A stretch of 64,000 nt of DNA from Hylemonella gracilis str. Niagara R (lineage in GTDB: Bacteria > Pseudomonadota > Gammaproteobacteria > Burkholderiales > Burkholderiaceae_C). The stretch is taken from assembly GCF_000600295.1 (NCBI RefSeq), contig NZ_JEMG01000001.1, positions 1,555,165 to 1,619,164 of the forward strand, written 5' to 3'. Shown one piece after another: positions 7,446 to 16,093 of the stretch; position 1 is the stretch's first letter, and the number at the start of each line of letters is the position of its first letter. The translations under genes and the position numbers were made by a program. The notes below the pieces were generated by a model that was given only the letters and a program-made list of their open reading frames with translations, did not search any database and had not been told where the DNA came from.

Positions 7446-9809
7446 ATGTCATCTACCTCTGCTCCTCAGGACCCCCAGGTCAGCCAGCCCTGGATCGACA
7501 AGGCACAAGCCTTGCTGGACGCGCCGCATCTCAATCTGGCCGAGGCCCAGGCTTGGCCGCGCGAGGCTGCCAAGGCGGGCGCCCCCCTGAGCCGCGAACC
7601 CCTGGCCGCATTCCGTTCTCGCCTGGCCGAGCGGGTCCAGGCCGTCGAGGATTTGCAACACCGTGCGCAGGTGGAGCGCGAGGCGGCGGTGCTGCTGGTC
7701 CAACGCATCGAATCCCTGTCCACCAAGCCTTGGCGCGAGGCGCAGGCGGGTTCGGAAAGCCTGGGTGCCGACGTCGCGCGCTGGTTGACCGAGGCCGGTG
7801 CGCTGTTTCAGGCACGCGAATGGCCCAGCGTCGCCCAGGGCGCTGATGCAGCCAGTGGCGCGGCAGCCAGTGCCGGTTCGCGCATCGCCGCGCAGCTGGA
7901 CGCCGCGCGCGCGCAGCTCGGGCTGGTCTGGGAAGCCTTCAGTGCTGCCTTGGCGCAGGCCCGCCTGGCGGCGGAAGACGCCAGCGCGCCCTTGCCGCAG
8001 GTGCCCGTCTGGGCCGAGGAACTGCGCCAGGCCCGGGGCGAACCTGGTGCTGCGGGGGGCGCCGATGTCCAGTCCGCCACGGCGGCCGCCGCGCCTTTGT
8101 CCGCCGCGCAGGCGCGGCAGAACGACCCGGTCCGTCTGGATCTGATCACCAAGGCCGAGGCCCTGTTGCAGGGTGATGGCACGCCAGCCCTGGCTGGCCG
8201 CAAGCTGCAGGAAGCGCTGCGCAACTTGCGCGAGCAGTGGAAGAAGCTGGACCTGAGCGCGGGCGCACCGCATCCACTGCTGTGGAAACGTTTTGACGAT
8301 GCGTGCGGTGCCGCCCATAAAGTGGTGCAGGTCTGGCTGGACAAGCTCAAGGCCGAAACCGCCGAGCACAAGGCCAAGCGGCTGGCCCTGATCGAGGAAC
8401 TCAAGCAATGGACTGCCGCGCGTGCGGTCACCCAGCCTGGCGACGCGCCAGCCGCCGAAAGCGTCCAGACCGATTGGAAAACCTACAACCGTGAACTGCA
8501 CCAGTTCAGCGAGCGTTGGCGTGAGGCCGGCCATCTGAGCGAAAAAGCCTTTACCGAATTGTTGTCTCGCTGGAAAGCGGCCTGGGACATCGCCCACGCC
8601 CCGCTGGTGCGTGCGCAGAAAGCGGGCCTGCAGCGGCGACAGGCCCTGGTGGAGGAAGCCAAGCAATTGAGCGCTGCCCATGCGGCGGGCGCAGCCTTGC
8701 GCATCGACGAGGTGAAGGCCCTGCAGCAGCGTTGGCAGGCGGAAGCCCAGGCCATGCCGCTGGACCGCCGCCAGGAACAGAAACTGTGGGAGGCGTTCCG
8801 CAAACCCATTGATGACGCTTTCGCGCTGGACGCCGAGCGCCGGCCCGCCCGTGGCAATGAACGGGGCGATCGTTCCTCGCGGGGGCCGGGCGAAGGCAAG
8901 GGTGAGCGTTTTGCCGCGCGTCAGGCGGTCGACCCGCAGACTCTGACCCCTTACGACCGCGCGGTCTACGAGGCCGCGCAGGCCCTGCAGGCGGCCAGTG
9001 CCAGCGATGACGCGCAGGCCATCCACGCGGCGATGGCCGCGCTGGAGGCCGCGCGCCGCGCCGATCCCAAGTCGTCCCCGCTCGCAGCGCCCTCTGCGGA
9101 CGCGAGCACTGGCGCTGCGTCCGAGGAAATTACCCAGGGCGCGAGCCTGGACAGCGCCACGCCGGCCCCGGCCACGCCCCGCAAGCCCGTGGTGGCGGTG
9201 CGCGGCGACGACCGCCCCGGTATGCGCAAGTCCGAGCCTGCCGCGCCCGCCGGGCGCGGCGACCGTGGCAAGCCCGGTCCGGGCCGCGACGAGCGAGGGC
9301 GTGGTCTGCGCGACACGACGCGGGGCGGTCCGCCGTCCACGGCGCATCAACCGCGCCTGGGTGACGCCGCCTTCCGCGCCCAGCGCGACGCGCTGGAACA
9401 TGCGCAGGCCGCCCTCAAGAAGCTGGCCGCGCAGGCCCATGGCGAAGCCCTGGGCAAGTTGCTGGACGCCTGGGCGCAACGCAGCGCCGAGCAACTGCCC
9501 AGCACCCAGGAGCTGGGTCGGGCCGTGGGCGCCGGCGCGCGCGCACTCTGGAGTCAGGCGCTCGCATCACCCGCGCAGGGTGACGGTGCTGAAGCGCTGC
9601 TGCGGCTGGAAATGGCTGCCGAGGTGCCCACGCCCGCCGACCATCTGGCGGCGCGCCGTGCTTTGCAGTTGCAACTGCTGACTCGCCGCAACGACCCGAC
9701 CCCGACCCAGACCTGGGGCCAGGACGTGGCCCGTGTGCTGGGCGCGGCCCACACACCCGAGGCCGCGCGACGCCTGCAGCAGGCGCTCAAGGCGTTGTTG
9801 CGCGGCTGA
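7446..9809 (+). CDS. DUF349 domain-containing protein
   Basis: 787 residues, mostly Ala/Glu/Arg-rich helix. DUF349-type repeats are recognisable by their spaced Trp and basic residues, for example LREQWKKLDL...LLWKRFDDACGAAH around residues 260-290 and FSERWREAGHLSEKAF...SRWKAAWD around 355-385. The region from about 460 to 640 is low-complexity and charged. The function of this bacterial family is not established. There is no signal peptide, so it is probably cytosolic. There is no clear ribosome-binding site before ATG 7446, only the terminator hairpin. Confidence 0.8.
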   Translation: MSSTSAPQDPQVSQPWIDKAQALLDAPHLNLAEAQAWPREAAKAGAPLSREPLAAFRSRLAERVQAVEDLQHRAQVEREAAVLLVQRIESLSTKPWREAQAGSESLGADVARWLTEAGALFQAREWPSVAQGADAASGAAASAGSRIAAQLDAARAQLGLVWEAFSAALAQARLAAEDASAPLPQVPVWAEELRQARGEPGAAGGADVQSATAAAAPLSAAQARQNDPVRLDLITKAEALLQGDGTPALAGRKLQEALRNLREQWKKLDLSAGAPHPLLWKRFDDACGAAHKVVQVWLDKLKAETAEHKAKRLALIEELKQWTAARAVTQPGDAPAAESVQTDWKTYNRELHQFSERWREAGHLSEKAFTELLSRWKAAWDIAHAPLVRAQKAGLQRRQALVEEAKQLSAAHAAGAALRIDEVKALQQRWQAEAQAMPLDRRQEQKLWEAFRKPIDDAFALDAERRPARGNERGDRSSRGPGEGKGERFAARQAVDPQTLTPYDRAVYEAAQALQAASASDDAQAIHAAMAALEAARRADPKSSPLAAPSADASTGAASEEITQGASLDSATPAPATPRKPVVAVRGDDRPGMRKSEPAAPAGRGDRGKPGPGRDERGRGLRDTTRGGPPSTAHQPRLGDAAFRAQRDALEHAQAALKKLAAQAHGEALGKLLDAWAQRSAEQLPSTQELGRAVGAGARALWSQALASPAQGDGAEALLRLEMAAEVPTPADHLAARRALQLQLLTRRNDPTPTQTWGQDVARVLGAAHTPEAARRLQQALKALLRG

Positions 9810-9983
9810 GGGGGACGGGCCGCCGCCCCAGTCGCCGGGCTGAGCTGAACCGCGGCAGACGCCAGCGGCCTGGCCAGGGGCCGGCGTGGATGACTTCCGT
9901 GAATCCGCAGTTTCACGCGGTGCGCCGAATCGCGGTGCTAACCTGCCAGTGTGTTCAACATCGTTCCACGCGAAGGGGGCTTG

Positions 9984-10175
9984 ATGGAGCAAAGGCAGCA
10001 AGCACCGCGCGAACAGCGCTTGGACCTGCAGCAGATGTTGCGGGAGCTGGCGGTCGAGTCGGGCCATGCGCTCGCGCCCGCCTCGACGGTACACACCGTT
10101 GACTTCGGCCGTGTGCCGAGTCTTGCGCAAAACGCCAACTCGGCGGGGATGTCGTCGGACGACGGCCGTGTTTAG
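9984..10175 (+). CDS. Small 63-residue ORF coupled to the GspE/PilB-type ATPase
   Basis: A short reading frame preceded by GAAGGGGG four bases before ATG 9984, the best ribosome-binding site in the area. Its composition (MEQRQQAPREQRLDLQQMLR...) looks protein-like, whereas the frame of the downstream ATPase over the same stretch is Arg-rich and looks like a shadow. Its TAG at 10173-10175 overlaps the GTG start of the ATPase gene at 10168. It could be a separate small protein translationally coupled to the ATPase, or the true N-terminus of the ATPase separated by a one-base frameshift. I do not recognise the sequence. Confidence 0.5.
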   Translation: MEQRQQAPREQRLDLQQMLRELAVESGHALAPASTVHTVDFGRVPSLAQNANSAGMSSDDGRV

Positions 10176-11913
10176 GCCGTCCTTCCTGCAGGAACTGCTT
10201 GCCGCCGGGTTGGCGAGTGAGAAGGTGGTCGATGGCCTTCAGTTGATGTTCGGTGCGCGGCACCTGGATATCGCCAGCCATCTGGCCCATACGCTGGAGA
10301 CGCCCACGCTCAAGGCCCGCCTTGCTCAGATCTACGCAGCCAGCATCGGTAAGGAGACCGTTGCGCTGGACCGGGCCGTGGTCCAGGCCGACGCCCTGGC
10401 CTGCATCACGCTGGACGCCGCGCGCCGCTTGAACTGCCTGCCTCTCCAACTTACTGGACGGACGCTGGTGGTGGCCATGGCGCGGCCCGAGGACGTGAGC
10501 GCGGTGGATGAGGTCAGGCGCGCGGTTTCGACGGGACTGCCAGTGCAAGCCCAGACGTCCGCACAGACCGTGGACACCGTGCAAGCCGTCTTCGCCTTCG
10601 CGCAGGACATTGAGAACGGCATTGAAATCCAGTACACCGGCCGCGCGGGCTTGGCCGCGCTGGCGCGCCAGATCAGCCTGGAGCTCGGCCGCCCCGCGCG
10701 CGATGCCTCGGCCACCGCATCCACTGCGGGTGTCCAGGGGCAGGCGGCGGCAGTGTCTGGCGCGGGGGAACTGGTGCGGGGCTTGCTGCTCTACAGCCTC
10801 AAGCATCGCGCGAGCGATCTCCATATCCAGCCGATGGCGAATGCGCTTGCACTGCGCTTTCGCATTGACGGCCTACTGCAGACCCGGCTGACCTTGGACA
10901 AAGACCTGCTGGCGCCCCTGCTCTCCCACCTCAAGCTGATCGCTCAACTGGATTTCGCCGAGAAGCGCCGTCCTCAAGACGGCCGCGTCAGTCTGCTTCA
11001 AAAGGGGCGCAGCCATGACTTCCGCCTCTCCATCGTGCCCAGTGTCTTTGGAGAGAAGGCGGTCATCCGTGTGGTGGGTTCGTCCGACCAGCGCGTCACG
11101 CCGCTGGACGAGCTGGGGTTTTCCCACGCCAACCACGCCCTGCTGACGCAACTGATCCAGCGCCCGCATGGTGTGCTGCTGGTCACAGGCCCCACGGGCT
11201 CGGGCAAGACCACCACGCTCTACGCGGCGCTGGCCCGGCTGCAGAGACCGGAGGTCAACATTGTCACGGTGGAGGACCCGGTGGAACTGCGCATCGACGG
11301 CGTCACCCAGATCCAGACCCACGCGGCCATCGGCCTGGATTTCGCGCAGGTCCTGCGCGCCGTGCTGCGCCAGGACCCGGAGGTGCTGCTGATCGGCGAG
11401 ATCCGTGACCTGGAAACCGCGCGCATTGCCACCCAGGCCGCGCTCACCGGCCACCTGGTGATGGCCACCCTGCACACCAACAGCGCCTTGCAGGCCGTCA
11501 CGCGCCTGGTCGAGATCGGCGTGGCGCCGTTCCTGGTGGCGCCCTCGGTGATCGGCGTGCTGGCACAGCGTCTGGTGCGACGCATCTGCCCGCATTGCAA
11601 GGAGCGTTACGAACCGGACGCCGAGGTGCTGGAGGCTCTGTTTCACAACCGGGGTGACGCGCCGGTCCACTTCTGCCGTGGACGTGGCTGCGCGCGCTGC
11701 CACGGCAGTGGTTACGCGGGGCGCATCGGCATCCACGAAGTTTTTGTGCTGACCGACGCCATCCGCGATCTGATTTCACGGCAGCAGTCCCTGGTCGAGA
11801 TCCAGCGCGCGGCCCTGCAGGACGGGTTTCGCTCCATGCGTCACGATGGCCTGCTCAAGGTGCTGCAGGGCCTGACGACCCTGGAGGAAGTGGACAAGGC
11901 GACGGCCTGGTGA
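10168..11913 (+). CDS. GspE/PilB-family secretion or type IV pilus ATPase
   Basis: About 581 residues from GTG 10168. An N-terminal GspE_N-like domain (FLQELLAAGLAS..., to about 150) precedes the hexameric ATPase core with LLVTGPTGSGKTTTLYAAL near residue 340 (Walker A), EVLLIGEIRDLETA near 407 (Walker B) and the His box LVMATLHTN. A four-Cys zinc element follows (CPHCKERY...FCRGRGCARCHGSGY). These enzymes power pilus extension or type II secretion from the inner membrane. No pilC, pilD or gsp genes are adjacent, so it is an orphan copy. The start is uncertain because of the upstream small ORF. Confidence 0.88.
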   Translation: MFRPSFLQELLAAGLASEKVVDGLQLMFGARHLDIASHLAHTLETPTLKARLAQIYAASIGKETVALDRAVVQADALACITLDAARRLNCLPLQLTGRTLVVAMARPEDVSAVDEVRRAVSTGLPVQAQTSAQTVDTVQAVFAFAQDIENGIEIQYTGRAGLAALARQISLELGRPARDASATASTAGVQGQAAAVSGAGELVRGLLLYSLKHRASDLHIQPMANALALRFRIDGLLQTRLTLDKDLLAPLLSHLKLIAQLDFAEKRRPQDGRVSLLQKGRSHDFRLSIVPSVFGEKAVIRVVGSSDQRVTPLDELGFSHANHALLTQLIQRPHGVLLVTGPTGSGKTTTLYAALARLQRPEVNIVTVEDPVELRIDGVTQIQTHAAIGLDFAQVLRAVLRQDPEVLLIGEIRDLETARIATQAALTGHLVMATLHTNSALQAVTRLVEIGVAPFLVAPSVIGVLAQRLVRRICPHCKERYEPDAEVLEALFHNRGDAPVHFCRGRGCARCHGSGYAGRIGIHEVFVLTDAIRDLISRQQSLVEIQRAALQDGFRSMRHDGLLKVLQGLTTLEEVDKATAW

Positions 11914-11994
11914 GGCCCTCGCCGTGGACGGTCCCGCAGCTTGCCCGCGCCGGGTGCGGCAGGCGTCACGTCTGTGCGCGGGTTGATGCGGCGT

Positions 11995-13212
11995 TCACGC
12001 ATGGCTGGGCTGTGTCGGAGCCCGCAGGCGCAGCACCAGCGCGCCCAGGGCGGCCAACACTGCCAAGACGGTCACGCCGGTCCAACCCGCCTGTGCGAGC
12101 AAGACATTGCCCAGCGCGGCTCCCATCGACATGCCGATGAAGGTGCAGGCCAGGAGCACGGCGTTGAGCCGACTGCGCGCGGCGGGGTTCAGCCCGTAGA
12201 CGATGGTCTGGTGCGCGATCAGCGAGACCTGGATGCCCAGGTCGAAACCCACGGTGCTCGCGCCAATCAACCACAGCGCGTTCCCTGTGGACAGCGCTGG
12301 GACGAAGAGCATGGCAGCGAACGACAGGGCGGTGAGCGCCGCGCCGATCAGGCTGACCCGGGCCGGGCCATGCCGATCGGCGTAGCGTCCCGCCAGGGGC
12401 GCGACCAAGGCCCCCGCCGCGCCGGCCAGGCCGAATGCCCCTGCCGCGCTCGTCCCCAACTGATAAGGGGCGGCATGCAGCATCAGGGCCAAGGTGGACC
12501 AGAAGGCGCTGAAGGCCACCGAAAGCAGGCCCTGGGCCAAGGCCGCGCGCCGCAGTTCTGGGTATTGCCGCCACAGCTGCAGCAGCGAGGCGATGAGTTG
12601 GCCGTAGGGCAGACGGGAGGTTGGCGTGAAGCGCGGCAGCGCGCGCCACAGGGCCAGGCCCAGCAGCAGCACGACTGCCGCGGCAGCGGCGAACACCGCA
12701 CGCCAGCCCCAGAGTTCGGCCACGAAGCCGCTGACCACCCGAGACAGCAGTATGCCCAGCAAGAGACCGGTCATGACCGTGCCGACGACCCGGCCACGCC
12801 GCGCATCGGGCGCGAGCGTGGCTGCAGCGGGCACGATGTCTTGCGCCAGGGTGGCCACCAGGCCCAGCGCCAGGCTGGCCACCAACAGTACGCCCAGCGT
12901 GGGCGCCAGGCTGGACAGCAGCAGGGCGGCGCCGAGCAACCCGGCCTTGACAACGATGACGCGCCGGCGGTCGTAGCGGTCGCCCAGCGGCGCGAGCAAC
13001 AGGATGCCCAGGGCATAACCGAGCTGGGTCAGTGTGGGTACCCAGCCGACGGCCTCAGCCGAGGTCTGCAAATCGGCACCCAGGACACCGAGCAGGGGCT
13101 GGCTGTAATAAATGGAGGCCGCCGCCAGGCCGGCGCCCAGGGCCAGCAAGAAGACCAGGGCCGAGGAGAGACCGTCATCCTGTGTTGCATACGTTGATTG
13201 AATGGTATTCAT
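11995..13212 (-). CDS. MFS transporter (drug/metabolite exporter type)
   Basis: 405 residues with about twelve hydrophobic segments and the MFS loop motif LGDRYDRRRVI between helices 2 and 3. The second half carries a weaker copy (LAGRYADRHGPARV). No substrate can be read. It is divergent from a LysR-type regulator across a 97-base intergenic region, the usual layout for a regulator-controlled exporter. The long complementary-strand frame over this gene is an artefact of high GC. Confidence 0.88.
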   Translation of the reverse strand: MNTIQSTYATQDDGLSSALVFLLALGAGLAAASIYYSQPLLGVLGADLQTSAEAVGWVPTLTQLGYALGILLLAPLGDRYDRRRVIVVKAGLLGAALLLSSLAPTLGVLLVASLALGLVATLAQDIVPAAATLAPDARRGRVVGTVMTGLLLGILLSRVVSGFVAELWGWRAVFAAAAAVVLLLGLALWRALPRFTPTSRLPYGQLIASLLQLWRQYPELRRAALAQGLLSVAFSAFWSTLALMLHAAPYQLGTSAAGAFGLAGAAGALVAPLAGRYADRHGPARVSLIGAALTALSFAAMLFVPALSTGNALWLIGASTVGFDLGIQVSLIAHQTIVYGLNPAARSRLNAVLLACTFIGMSMGAALGNVLLAQAGWTGVTVLAVLAALGALVLRLRAPTQPSHA

Positions 13213-13296
13213 CAGGGTTTTCCAGTTGTTTTTCGGAGTGCCATGATTTTTTACCTTAAATAAAAGTTTGGTTAGGGCCGATGTGGAAGATTGGTT

Positions 13297-13311
13297 ATAC
13301 GATTAACGTAT
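13297..13311. promoter_or_regulatory. Probable LysR-type operator (ATAC-N7-GTAT)
   Basis: ATACGATTAACGTAT is a perfect inverted repeat with five-base arms and fits the T-N11-A LysR box. It overlaps the ATG of the lysR-type gene (13310) and lies 85 bases from the MFS start, so it is well placed for autorepression and divergent control. Confidence 0.6.
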
Positions 13312-14275
13312 GAATACGGTAGAAACTGCGCTGCCACCCGGCACCGACCGGATGCTGCTGATCGAAACCTTTGTGCGCATCGTCGAGGCCGGCAGTCTGT
13401 CGGCGGCAGCCGAGCAACTGGGCAGCACGCAACCCACCGTCAGCCGGCGCTTGCAGGCCCTGGAGCGCGCCATGGGCGTGCGCCTGCTGCAGCGCACCAC
13501 CCACGCCATGCGCCTGACCGAGGACGGCCAGCGCTGCTACGCGCGGGCCAAGGACCTGATCTCCAGCTGGCAGGCTTTCGAGAGCGAAACCCGTGGTGCG
13601 GGCGAGGAGCCGGCCGGCACCCTGCGCGTGGTCGCCCCGCACGCCTTCGGGCAGCAGCAACTGGTCGAACCTCTGGCGGACTACCTGCGTCGTTACCCCA
13701 AGATGCGGGTGGAGTGGCTGCTGCATGACCGCATGCCCGACTTCATTGCCGAGGGCGTGGATTGCGCCATCCGCGTTGGGGGTGTGCAGGACCCTTCGGT
13801 GGTGGCCCTGCCCATGGGCGAGGTGCCTCGCATCGTGGTGGGCGCGCCATCTCTGTTCGAGGGGGCCTTGCCTACCCACCCGGCCGAACTGACTCGCCTG
13901 CCCTGGTTGGCGCTGCGCACCTTCTACCGCACCGAAATCAGCCTGACCCATGCAGGCTCAGCCGAGGTCGCCCGCATCGACATCCAGCCGCGCTTGTCCA
14001 CCGATGGCCTCCACGCTTTGCGCACCGCCGCAGTGGAAGGGCTGGGCTTGGCGGTGGGCTCGGCGTGGGCCCTGCAGGAGGATCTGCGTGCCGGGCGGCT
14101 CCTGCATGTCGTACCACAGTGGCGGGCCGATCCGCTCCCGGTGCATCTGGTCTATCCGCAGGCGCGTCTGCATCCGGCTCGCCTGCGCAGTTTCATCGAC
14201 ATCATGCGTGTCAGCGGGCCGGCGGCGCTCAATCGGCTCCACGGCGGCTCGGTTGGGGGCGAGGCCATGGCGTGA
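13310..14275 (+). CDS. LysR-family transcriptional regulator
   Basis: 321 residues. The N-terminal winged helix-turn-helix is FVRIVEAGSLSAAAEQLGSTQPTVSRRLQALE (residues about 21-52), followed by a LysR substrate-binding domain beginning GTLRVVAPHAFGQQQLVEPL. It belongs to the CrgA/DsdC-like group common beside efflux genes. It probably controls the divergent MFS gene through the palindrome overlapping its own start codon. The effector is unknown. Confidence 0.92.
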   Translation: MNTVETALPPGTDRMLLIETFVRIVEAGSLSAAAEQLGSTQPTVSRRLQALERAMGVRLLQRTTHAMRLTEDGQRCYARAKDLISSWQAFESETRGAGEEPAGTLRVVAPHAFGQQQLVEPLADYLRRYPKMRVEWLLHDRMPDFIAEGVDCAIRVGGVQDPSVVALPMGEVPRIVVGAPSLFEGALPTHPAELTRLPWLALRTFYRTEISLTHAGSAEVARIDIQPRLSTDGLHALRTAAVEGLGLAVGSAWALQEDLRAGRLLHVVPQWRADPLPVHLVYPQARLHPARLRSFIDIMRVSGPAALNRLHGGSVGGEAMA

Positions 14276-14334
14276 GCGCGGGTGGGCCCAGCCAAGCATC
14301 AGGAGCACCTGAGGCCCGAGGCCTTCCAACTTGG

Positions 14335-15177
14335 CTAGGCCCCCGGGCGGTAGAAGGCGTCGAACAGGGCCAAGAGGCTTGGATGTTCTTGCGTGAAACG
14401 GGCCCGGTTCACGAAATACCCTTCGCTGGCCACGGCGAAGAACTCGGAGATGTGCTCTGCGCCGTAAGGGTCCAGCCAGGTTTCGGGCGCGCTGAAACGT
14501 TCGGCTTTGATGCACGCCTCCTTGAAGTCGTCGTACGCGGCTTGCAGCGTGTCTCGCCAGTGCGCGTGCGCGGCGCGCGGCGACAGGCCCAGGAAGTCTG
14601 GCGGCAGAGGCGGGCAGCCATCGGCTTCGCCATCGCGCAGGTCCAGCTTGTGCACGAATTCGTGAATCACCACGTTGTAGCCCTGGGCGATGGCCTCGGC
14701 GTCCGAGGCCGTGCGCACGTCCTGCCAACTGAGCATGACCGGACCCTCGGGCATGGCCTCGCCCGCCAGCTCTTCCTGGTACTCATGCACCACCCCATGT
14801 TCGTCCATCAAGGTGCGCGGCGCGACCACCCCCTCGGGCTGCACAACGATGGTCACGAAGTCGTCGTACCAGCGCAGGGGCAGGCTGCCCGCGCCGAAAT
14901 GCAGCACGGGCAGGCAGGCCTGGACGGCAATCTGCGCGGCCATGGCGTCGGTGATCCGCAGGTCGTGCGCGCCGTGAAACTCCTTGTCTTCAAGGAAGAG
15001 CGCGCAAAGCTCGCGCAAACGCGCACGGTCGGCTACGCTGAGTTGTTGCAGCCAGGGGCAGGCGGCGAGGGCGTTTTGCCACAACGTGTCGGGCATGGGG
15101 CGGCGAGGGCGGCGCTCGGCCGCCGGGTTGAGGAGGCGCTTGAACAGGCGTTTGAGGAGAGAGCGGGGCCAGCCCAT
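14335..15177 (-). CDS. mtfA: Zinc-dependent peptidase, MtfA family (M90)
   Basis: 280 residues. The zinc motif VVIHEFVHKLDLRDG (HExxH, near residue 174) and the downstream SEFFAVASEGYF are typical of MtfA/YeeI, which in enterics binds the repressor Mlc and is an aminopeptidase. I start at the Met of GWPRSLLKRLFKRLLN; the upstream codons lie in lpxH sequence. One base separates its ATG from the lpxH stop, so it is the last gene of the envelope operon. Whether it regulates sugar uptake in this organism is unknown. Confidence 0.88.
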   Translation of the reverse strand: MGWPRSLLKRLFKRLLNPAAERRPRRPMPDTLWQNALAACPWLQQLSVADRARLRELCALFLEDKEFHGAHDLRITDAMAAQIAVQACLPVLHFGAGSLPLRWYDDFVTIVVQPEGVVAPRTLMDEHGVVHEYQEELAGEAMPEGPVMLSWQDVRTASDAEAIAQGYNVVIHEFVHKLDLRDGEADGCPPLPPDFLGLSPRAAHAHWRDTLQAAYDDFKEACIKAERFSAPETWLDPYGAEHISEFFAVASEGYFVNRARFTQEHPSLLALFDAFYRPGA

Positions 15178-15178
15178 C

Positions 15179-16087
15179 TCAGCGTGCGTGCGTCGTGGCC
15201 AGGGCCTCGGCAAGCGGCAGTCGTTGCACCCGCGGTTCAGTCTCCCCCTGGGCCAGGCTCAGGCGCAGGACTTCGGCGCGCTCGTTCGCACCGTCCAGAT
15301 GCCAGTCGCTGAGCACGATGCGCGTGAGCGGCCCTTGCGTGTCGTCGCCCGGTTCGCCCTCGACCCGGTGGTCGGCAGGCTGGTGCGTGTGCCCGTGGAT
15401 CAGCGTGCCTGCCCGTGCAGTCCGTAGCCAAGCCAGGGTGAGCGCCGGGTCAGCGTCGGCATAGGTCTCGCTGGCGTGGCCCCCCTGGGTCGCGCTGGCC
15501 TGCTTGCGTGCCTCGCTTTGCGCGCGCAGGCCACGTGCGAAGGCGCGACGCTGGGCCAGGGGCTGGGCCAGAAAGCGCTGCTGCCATTCGGGGGCCCGCA
15601 ACTGAGCGCGCAGGGCCTGGTAGTCGCGGTCGTCCAGGCAGAGAGCGTCGCCGTGGCTGAGCAGCCAGCGAGTCGGGAGCCCATGTGCCTGACCGAAGAC
15701 CAGCACGGACGGATCGGCCAGCAGGCTCATGCCCGCGCGCTGCGCGGCTTGCGCACCCAAGAGGAAGTCCCGGTTGCCATGCAGAAAGTACAAGGCCCGC
15801 CCTTGCTTGGCGCTTGCTTGCAGGGCGGCGATGCAGTCGCGCTCGAACGCCGCTTCCTCGGCGGCGGAGTCACCCGCCGGTTCGTCCAGCGCATCGTCGC
15901 CGACCCAGACCTCGAACACATCACCCAGCAGGAAGATGGCGTCGGCCTGCGTGTGCGCCAGGTAGTGTTTCCAGGCCTGAACCGTCCGGGGTTCGCTGGC
16001 CTGCAGGTGCAGGTCGGAGATGAAATCAACGACTCGCCACTGCGCCGGCGCTGTGACCTCGGCGAGCGAAGGCGCGGGGATGTTCAC
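15179..16087 (-). CDS. lpxH: UDP-2,3-diacylglucosamine diphosphatase LpxH
   Basis: 302 residues from a GTG start six bases after the cyclophilin gene. It shows the calcineurin-type metallophosphatase blocks: SDLHL (Asp25/His27), LLGDVFEVWVGDD, LHGNRDF, LSHGD and HGHTHQP. LpxH removes UMP from UDP-2,3-diacyl-GlcN to give lipid X in lipid A synthesis at the inner membrane. It is longer than the E. coli enzyme (240), with an insertion (about 165-200, Ala/Arg-rich) and a C-terminal extension. Confidence 0.93.
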   Translation of the reverse strand: MNIPAPSLAEVTAPAQWRVVDFISDLHLQASEPRTVQAWKHYLAHTQADAIFLLGDVFEVWVGDDALDEPAGDSAAEEAAFERDCIAALQASAKQGRALYFLHGNRDFLLGAQAAQRAGMSLLADPSVLVFGQAHGLPTRWLLSHGDALCLDDRDYQALRAQLRAPEWQQRFLAQPLAQRRAFARGLRAQSEARKQASATQGGHASETYADADPALTLAWLRTARAGTLIHGHTHQPADHRVEGEPGDDTQGPLTRIVLSDWHLDGANERAEVLRLSLAQGETEPRVQRLPLAEALATTHAR

Positions 16088-16093
16088 GTCAGA

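Noticed and set aside
7449-9494. 681-codon frame antisense to the DUF349 gene
   Set aside because: Gly/Arg/Leu-rich shadow without domains, fully covered by the sense gene, whose codon pattern is normal.
9898-9917. CGTGAA/TTCACG inverted repeat upstream of the small ORF
   Set aside because: Only six-base arms with no family signature; too common to call an operator.
11941-13197. 418-codon frame antisense to the MFS gene
   Set aside because: Gln/Gly/Arg-rich, no recognisable domain, and the opposite strand encodes a clear twelve-helix transporter.
13189-13208. Second ATAC...GTAT pair at the MFS start as a LysR box
   Set aside because: The spacing is twelve bases rather than seven and it lies in the coding start, so it does not fit the T-N11-A pattern.
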